Assembly (NCBI GenBank): GCA_025463765.1
Contig: JAODBC010000060.1
Coordinates: 1 to 44,806, forward strand
Length of the DNA: 44,806 nt
Direction: 5' to 3'
From: Subtercola sp.
Lineage (GTDB): Bacteria; Actinomycetota; Actinomycetes; Actinomycetales; Microbacteriaceae
Part shown: in pieces, positions 40,571-44,806 of the stretch
Numbering within the stretch: position 1 is the first letter of the stretch
How the letters are laid out: each line of letters opens with the position of its first letter
Notes under the pieces: generated by a model
The model's database searches: none
Told to the model about the DNA's origin: nothing
Seen by the model: only the letters and a program-made list of their open reading frames with translations
Program-made: the position numbers and the translations under genes

Positions 40571-41437
40571 CCCCGCCTCGAGGTCGTCGATCAGGCTCGG
40601 GTGCGTGGGCTGCCAGCCGAAACGTTCTCGCGTGCGACTGCTTGAAGAAGGCTGATCGACGGCGAACACCGTGCCGAGAAAGCCGAAGGTCTCAGCGGCC
40701 ACCTGCTCGGTGGGCACGTCGAGCTTTCGCCCGATGATCTCGGCCAGCGTGCGCATCGTGTCGCCTTCGTCGGCGACCGCATGCACCACCGTGCCCGGGT
40801 CGGCCTCCTCTACCATCAGGCGAAAGAGGGTCGCAGCGTCACGGCGATGAACGGCCGGCCAGCGCTGACTGCCGTCGCCGACGTACCCCGAGACACCGCT
40901 GCGCTGTGCTGCCGCAATGAGCATGCTCGCGAACCCGTAGGCGACCTGGCGCTCGTGCACCGAGCGGGGCAACCGCACCACCGCCGAGCGCACGCCCTTC
41001 TGCGCCAGGCCCAGCACGGCTTGAGCGTTGCGACCGCGCCCGCCCACCGGCCCGTCGGTCACCGCCGGGTCTGTCTCGATCGATGCCCGGCCCGCCACAC
41101 CCGGTGTTCCCGACGCGATGACGAAGGGCTTGCCCGTCTCGACGAGCGCCGCCCCCAATGCCTCGATCGCAAAGCGCTCTTCGGCGATGCCCTTCTCGAA
41201 ATTGGTGAAGTCGTTGCTGAAGGCCAAGTGGATGACCCCGTCTGACTGCCGGGCTCCGGCCGAGAGGATGCCCGCGTCATCCATACTGCCGCGAAGCACT
41301 GCTGCGCCCGCGGCTTCGATGGCGGCGGCCGAGCGATCGGATCGGGCGAGGCCGAGAACCTCGTGACCGGCAGAGATGAGTTCGGGCACGACGGCCGAGC
41401 CGATGCCCCCTGAGGCACCCGTGACAAAAACGCGCAT
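40547..41437 (-). CDS. NAD-dependent epimerase/dehydratase-like SDR (extended/atypical type)
   Basis: 296 residues with AGGAG six bases before the ATG. RVFVTGASGGIGSAVVPELISAGHEVLGLARSDRSAAAIEAAGAAVLRGSMDD has the Rossmann G-x2-G-x2-G loop and an Arg in the second strand (LARSD), which suggests NADP. GVIHLAFSNDF, then VIASGTPGVAG, fits members related to sugar epimerases and NmrA-like proteins; the classical Tyr-x3-Lys is not evident, so catalysis is uncertain. The protein is divergent from a TetR regulator with two operators between them and is very likely its target. The last eight codons are duplicated after the stop. Confidence 0.83.
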   Translation of the reverse strand: MRVFVTGASGGIGSAVVPELISAGHEVLGLARSDRSAAAIEAAGAAVLRGSMDDAGILSAGARQSDGVIHLAFSNDFTNFEKGIAEERFAIEALGAALVETGKPFVIASGTPGVAGRASIETDPAVTDGPVGGRGRNAQAVLGLAQKGVRSAVVRLPRSVHERQVAYGFASMLIAAAQRSGVSGYVGDGSQRWPAVHRRDAATLFRLMVEEADPGTVVHAVADEGDTMRTLAEIIGRKLDVPTEQVAAETFGFLGTVFAVDQPSSSSRTRERFGWQPTHPSLIDDLEAGDYPAITR

Positions 41438-41452
41438 GAAAGACTCCTTAGT

Positions 41453-41472
41453 GATGCGACTTGTGTCCCATC
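41453..41472. promoter_or_regulatory. TetR operator, copy 1
   Basis: GATGCGACTTGTGTCCCATC fits GATG-S-GAC-N4-GTC-S-CATC, a 20-bp dyad. It lies 16 bp upstream of the epimerase-like gene start, over its ribosome-site-proximal promoter region. Confidence 0.75.
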
Positions 41473-41485
41473 AGCGTACCACCGT

Positions 41486-41505
41486 GATGGGACTCTTGTC
41501 GCATC
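41486..41505. promoter_or_regulatory. TetR operator, copy 2
   Basis: GATGGGACTCTTGTCGCATC has the same GATG-S-GAC-N4-GTC-S-CATC pattern. It ends three bases before the TetR -10 (41508-41513), so it could cause autorepression. Distance between the centres of both copies is 33 bp. Confidence 0.75.
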
Positions 41506-41507
41506 GC

Positions 41508-41513
41508 TAGAAT
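41508..41513 (+). promoter_or_regulatory. -10 hexamer TAGAAT, leaderless start of the TetR gene
   Basis: TAGAAT-N6-ATG with the ATG at 41520; flanked by operator copy 2. Confidence 0.6.
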
Positions 41514-41519
41514 AGAGAC

Positions 41520-42092
41520 ATGCCTCGTTGGGAACCAGATGCGCGTGAACGCTTCGTCGTTGCGGCACTGCAGCTGTTCTCCGACCAGGGCTACGACAAC
41601 ACGACGGTCGCCGAGATCGCCGATCGGGCCGGGCTCACCAAGAGCACGTTCTTTCGGCACTTCAGCGACAAACGCGAGGTGCTCGCGGCCGGGCAAGAGA
41701 CGCTCTCGCGACTGCTCGCCGACGGCATCACCGCCGCCCCTGCCGGCGCCACACCCCTCGGCGCTGTCGAAGCCGGCTTGCAACACGCCTCCGAGGCGAT
41801 GACCGAGTTCAATCGTGAACTCGCGCCGCGACTCGCGGCAGTCATCGCCACCAGTCGAGAGCTGCAAGAGCGTAGCGCGCTGAAGCAAGTGGGCATGGCG
41901 GCCGCGATGGCGGATGCCCTGACGAAACGTGGAGCTTCGGAATCCGTCGCAACCACCGCAGCCGAACTCGGCGTGCTCGCATTCAAAGACGCCTTCGCCG
42001 AATGGACCACCGAGGGCAATGAGAGCGCGCTGTCTGACCTCACCCGGGCATCCCTCGATCGGCTGCGGGCCGCGGTCACTCAGTTGGGCTGA
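41520..42092 (+). CDS. TetR family regulator
   Basis: 190 residues. The HTH reads RERFVVAALQLFSDQGYDNTTVAEIADRAGLTKSTFFRHFSDKREVLAAG, with recognition helix LTKSTFFRHFSDK. The rest is helical, with a C-terminal dimer region. Because two identical-type palindromes sit in the gap to the divergent epimerase-like gene, this is the best-supported regulator/target pair in the window: it likely represses both itself and that gene and is released by a small ligand, possibly the SDR substrate. Confidence 0.87.
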   Translation: MPRWEPDARERFVVAALQLFSDQGYDNTTVAEIADRAGLTKSTFFRHFSDKREVLAAGQETLSRLLADGITAAPAGATPLGAVEAGLQHASEAMTEFNRELAPRLAAVIATSRELQERSALKQVGMAAAMADALTKRGASESVATTAAELGVLAFKDAFAEWTTEGNESALSDLTRASLDRLRAAVTQLG

Positions 42093-42118
42093 GCATCCCA
42101 GATTCCTGCAGCTAGCGG

Positions 42119-43552
42119 CTAGGGTCTGTCGCTGTGTGGATCTTCACCCTCGAGCCCGCTCGACGAGCCGAGGAACATATTCGGCGAGGTCGAATCGTCG
42201 AACTCATCCTCGGCCCGGGCGGAAGGTGCGACGGGCATGAGCTGAGCGCGCTCGTCGGGGGGTATCGTCGTGATCGTTCCAGTATCGGTTCGCACCAGAT
42301 TGTGCTTCGCCAGCGTCTCGTCACGCTGGCGAATGAGAAACTCACGATTGGCGGCGTTCGCATCGGCGAACATCGTCGTGTGCCCCGACGTCACCCGCTT
42401 CACCCGCCGCCATTCGAGGTAGTGTTTGCCGACGAACATCAGCACGAGGCCCACCACCGCGTACGACACCATCATCGTGATGCCGCGAGCGTACCCGGGG
42501 CCGACACCGTAGAGCACGCGTTTGAGCATCTCGGTTATTCCGCTGCCGACCACCACATTGTTCAGCCAAGCGAACGGTTCGGGCATGAACCACGACGGAT
42601 ACGCCGCCCCCGACGACGGCATCGACAAAAAGATGAACACCACCATCGCCGGCACCGCAATGAACCGGCCGGCGAAGTAGCTCGCTCCGTTCACCGTGAG
42701 GCCGATGGCCACGATCCAGCCCCAAGCGATGAGGAACAGCGCCCCGAAATGCCCGTGCACAGCGCCGATCACCGGCCCGGCGAGAACGTTCGTGATGAGC
42801 GAGATCAGAGCTCCACCCACCACGATCACCGCAATGCGGGTGCGATGTTTCAGCGGAGCACCCATCAGGCCGATGAACATGGCCACCATATAACCGCCGA
42901 TGCACCACGCCAGCATCAAATACAACGACACGGTTCCGTACTCGTCATACGAGGGCAGCGGGGCGAGGTCGACGACGGTCGGCGCGGGAGCGCCTGCCGC
43001 AGCAGCAGCAAGCACCGGCGTGATCATCGCGGGCAGCAGCGCGGCCACCTGATATTGGTGCGCCGACGCCCTGTAGATGGTCGAGGTGCTCGGGTCGAAC
43101 GCGACCGCCACCTGCCCCGTCGTCACCGCCGTCTTCGCCTCGTCGACCGTGTCGAACGAACGCACGGAGAGCACTCCGGGTAGCGCGGTATCGAATTCGG
43201 CCTGCAGCTGCTCGCTCGACGAACCGACGACAGCGACCGGCACGTCGTGCGGATGCGGCGAGTGAAACGCCGCGATGTAACAGAGGCAGAACGCAACGAT
43301 GAAGAACAACGGTAGCCACAATTGCAACCCGATGAGCTGAAGCGACGGATGCAACGTCGAATACCACCGGCGATAGGCACTCACTCGCGGCTTGCGCTCC
43401 AGCCCGCCCGCACTGTTCGCTGATCCGCTCGTGTCGCTCGCTGACCGGCCCGCACTGTTCGCTGTTTGGCCCGCGCTGCTCGCTGACCGGCCCGCGCCGT
43501 TCACTGATCCCGCACTGTTCGCTGATCCCGCACTGTTCGCTGATCCGTTCAT
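42119..43552 (-). CDS. YhgE/Pip-like membrane protein (DUF3533/ABC-2 type)
   Basis: 477 residues from ATG 43552, with GGGAGGTGG just upstream. After a Ser/Ala/Asn/Gly repeat of about 50 residues comes one membrane helix (LIGLQLWLPLFFIVAFCLCYIAAF), then an extracytoplasmic domain of about 110 residues (VPVAVVGSSSEQLQAEFDTALPGVLSVRSFDTVDEAKTAV ... VAVAFDPST). Five hydrophobic segments follow from YLMLAWCIGGYMVAMFIGL. This layout (helix, soluble domain, five helices) is the ABC-2/YhgE pattern; a role in exporting proteins or other envelope material is likely but unproven. The tail is cytoplasmic and acidic. It is close to the HNH endonuclease gene upstream. Confidence 0.75.
   Translation of the reverse strand: MNGSANSAGSANSAGSVNGAGRSASSAGQTANSAGRSASDTSGSANSAGGLERKPRVSAYRRWYSTLHPSLQLIGLQLWLPLFFIVAFCLCYIAAFHSPHPHDVPVAVVGSSSEQLQAEFDTALPGVLSVRSFDTVDEAKTAVTTGQVAVAFDPSTSTIYRASAHQYQVAALLPAMITPVLAAAAAGAPAPTVVDLAPLPSYDEYGTVSLYLMLAWCIGGYMVAMFIGLMGAPLKHRTRIAVIVVGGALISLITNVLAGPVIGAVHGHFGALFLIAWGWIVAIGLTVNGASYFAGRFIAVPAMVVFIFLSMPSSGAAYPSWFMPEPFAWLNNVVVGSGITEMLKRVLYGVGPGYARGITMMVSYAVVGLVLMFVGKHYLEWRRVKRVTSGHTTMFADANAANREFLIRQRDETLAKHNLVRTDTGTITTIPPDERAQLMPVAPSARAEDEFDDSTSPNMFLGSSSGLEGEDPHSDRP
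43400..43546 (-). repeat. In-frame repeat (18-24-bp units x about 7) at the N-terminus of the YhgE-like gene
   Basis: Starting two codons after the ATG, units like GGATCAGCGAACAGTGCG encode G-S-A-N-S-A hexapeptides. Unit lengths are 18, 21 or 24, all multiples of 3. No structure is predicted for the encoded segment. Confidence 0.85.
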
Positions 43553-43643
43553 CGTTCGACCACCTCCCGATGCGCTCCACGTTACCCGCGTCACCTGCAA
43601 CGGTGTCATGCGCTCTGCGCGGACGACGTCGCTGGCGGCACCG

Positions 43644-44806
43644 TCAGTCGGCGTCGGTGAATCTGGGGCGCACGGGTGTGCCGTCGCGTCTTCGAGGATT
43701 GAACACGTCTGGTGGCCGGGCTGTGGTGAGTCGGTCTGATGTTTGTCGGCATCGTTGGGGTCGTTGTTGATGATCGACCCATGCTGGTGGGATCAGATGC
43801 GGCACCCCATCCACCATGACAAGCCGCCAGTCTGAGGTGTGTAAATGGTTGTGGTGGAACTTGCACAACAACGCACCATTACCCACATCAGTTCTGCCGG
43901 GCAAGTACGTGTCATCTTTCCATTCCACGACGTGGTGGCTCTCGCAGAACTGCGGTGGCCTGTTACAGCCCCGCCACACGCACCCGCCGTCACGAATCGC
44001 CAACGCCCGGTTCTGCGCCGAACTGAACAGCCGCCGAGTCTTCCCGAGTTGCAACACCTCGCCGTGGTCACCGAACAGTGTGGTGATGATGTCGGCGTGG
44101 CAGATGGTCTGCTCGACCACGCTCGGCGGCACGGGTTCTTCGATGCCATCGATCCACCCCACCGCACGCCCAGAGACGACGTCTTCGAGGGTGGCATGGA
44201 TGTTCAGTACCGGCCTGGCACCATTGATCAACGGCATCCCCGGCAGCCCTGCGGCGAGCCGGATGACCTCGGTGAACACATCCACCCGCCGCTGCGACAC
44301 CGTACGCGCATCGACCGCTTTCGCTTCAGCTTCCGCGTCAGCCTTCGCGTCGGCGTCGGCGTCCTCGGCCTCCGCGTCGGTGCCGTTCGCGTCGTTCGCT
44401 TCGTTCGCTCCGTTCACGCCGGGATCCAAGGGGAGGTGCCCGGCGACGCGTGGGCTCGAGATCGCGTGATCGACTGCCATCCACACGCCACCCTGCTCGG
44501 GGGTGAGTACCCCCTTCACCCGGATGCACCCCGACCGGGTCGGTGAGAACGTCAAACCGCGTTTGGCTTCGTGATCCTGATACCTAGGTTCTGCACCGTC
44601 AGCGTCAAGACTTTCTCTGGCCCGGATAGCGAGACCACGAATGTCATCGGCACCGAACCCCACCCCACGGATACCGTCGACAGCCCACTGCACGAGTTGC
44701 CGTTCCACCGCCCGGATCTCTTCGGTACCGCAGCTCGGTGCGGCCTGTGACAGTGGCCCCGTGATGGCGTCGGCGGTATCGATACCGATCAGACCCGACC
44801 GGAGAG
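43644..44806 (-). CDS. HNH endonuclease, DUF222 (13E12) family, 5' end outside window
   Basis: The frame is open to the last base, so the N-terminus lies beyond the window. The DUF222 part includes EEIRAVERQLVQWAVDGIRGVGFGADDIRGLAIRARESLD, and SGCIRVKGVLTPEQGGVWMAVDHA. A highly charged linker (NGANEANDANGTDAEAEDADADAKADAEAEAKAVDA) replaces the usual low-complexity hinge. The HNH motif is intact: DGGCVWRGCNRPPQFCESHHVVEW ... GNGALLCKFHHNHLH. The tail continues for about 60 residues. It is a second copy of the family found at 30466-32043, but the two HNH sequences differ a lot, so this is not a recent duplication. Its role is unclear. Confidence 0.85.
   Translation of the reverse strand, partial: LRSGLIGIDTADAITGPLSQAAPSCGTEEIRAVERQLVQWAVDGIRGVGFGADDIRGLAIRARESLDADGAEPRYQDHEAKRGLTFSPTRSGCIRVKGVLTPEQGGVWMAVDHAISSPRVAGHLPLDPGVNGANEANDANGTDAEAEDADADAKADAEAEAKAVDARTVSQRRVDVFTEVIRLAAGLPGMPLINGARPVLNIHATLEDVVSGRAVGWIDGIEEPVPPSVVEQTICHADIITTLFGDHGEVLQLGKTRRLFSSAQNRALAIRDGGCVWRGCNRPPQFCESHHVVEWKDDTYLPGRTDVGNGALLCKFHHNHLHTSDWRLVMVDGVPHLIPPAWVDHQQRPQRCRQTSDRLTTARPPDVFNPRRRDGTPVRPRFTDAD

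Overview
The window is high-GC DNA from an actinobacterium, most likely a member of the Microbacteriaceae. The evidence is two DUF222 (13E12-family) HNH endonuclease genes, two F420/flavin-type split-barrel oxidoreductases, a mycofactocin-type short-chain dehydrogenase, MmyB-type regulators, a small family I associate with Microbacteriaceae (27265-27573), and many genes that begin exactly at a predicted transcription start. No rRNA, tRNA, insertion sequence, prophage or CRISPR array was seen. It reads as ordinary chromosome with a high density of regulators and accessory enzymes.

Layout. 1-5393: end of a ParA/MinD-like ATPase, a CD-NTase-fold protein lacking expected catalytic aspartates, a saccharopine-dehydrogenase-like oxidoreductase coupled to a TetR regulator, and an S53 peptidase. 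5488-9064: a PfkB-type sugar kinase, then an RsbQ-like hydrolase translationally coupled to a PAS-GAF-GGDEF diguanylate cyclase. 9066-13845: an MFS pump with a divergent ArsR regulator, a split-barrel oxidoreductase, an APC amino-acid permease with a possible glycine-riboswitch-like leader, and an orphan ParA. 13950-19273: mycofactocin-type SDR, a small membrane protein, a DUF1992 protein, a 14-TM drug exporter, a lipid kinase and a second split-barrel protein. 19455-26697: a large nuclease-helicase (TM0106 family), MmyB, TetR and GlxA regulators, and a chloroperoxidase-like hydrolase. 26786-32043: small lineage-specific genes among dense tandem-repeat arrays, RNase HI, and an HNH endonuclease. 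32217-40461: siderophore-interacting flavoprotein under a probable DtxR/IdeR box, SDR/MmyB pair, ArsR-MFS operon, a broken aldo/keto reductase, a hydroxyisobutyrate-dehydrogenase-like enzyme, a stress-type SDR, a DUF72 protein and a short LysR-type protein. 40547-44806: an epimerase-like SDR and divergent TetR sharing two matching palindromic operators, a YhgE/Pip-like membrane protein, and a second HNH endonuclease cut by the window edge.

The most unusual property is not one gene. At least ten genes end in, or within about 5 bp of, a short tandem-repeat array. Each array has its own unit (8 to 29 bp), and in eight cases the stop codon lies inside a repeat unit. Three further arrays (16 bp x 7, 18 bp x 7, 14 bp x 9) follow each other around two small genes at 28598-29559. 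Similar in-frame repeats expand protein termini. A second genome-style signal is leaderless expression: twelve genes have a TANNNT hexamer six (once seven) bases before the start codon. Several divergent regulator/target pairs carry visible palindromic operators.
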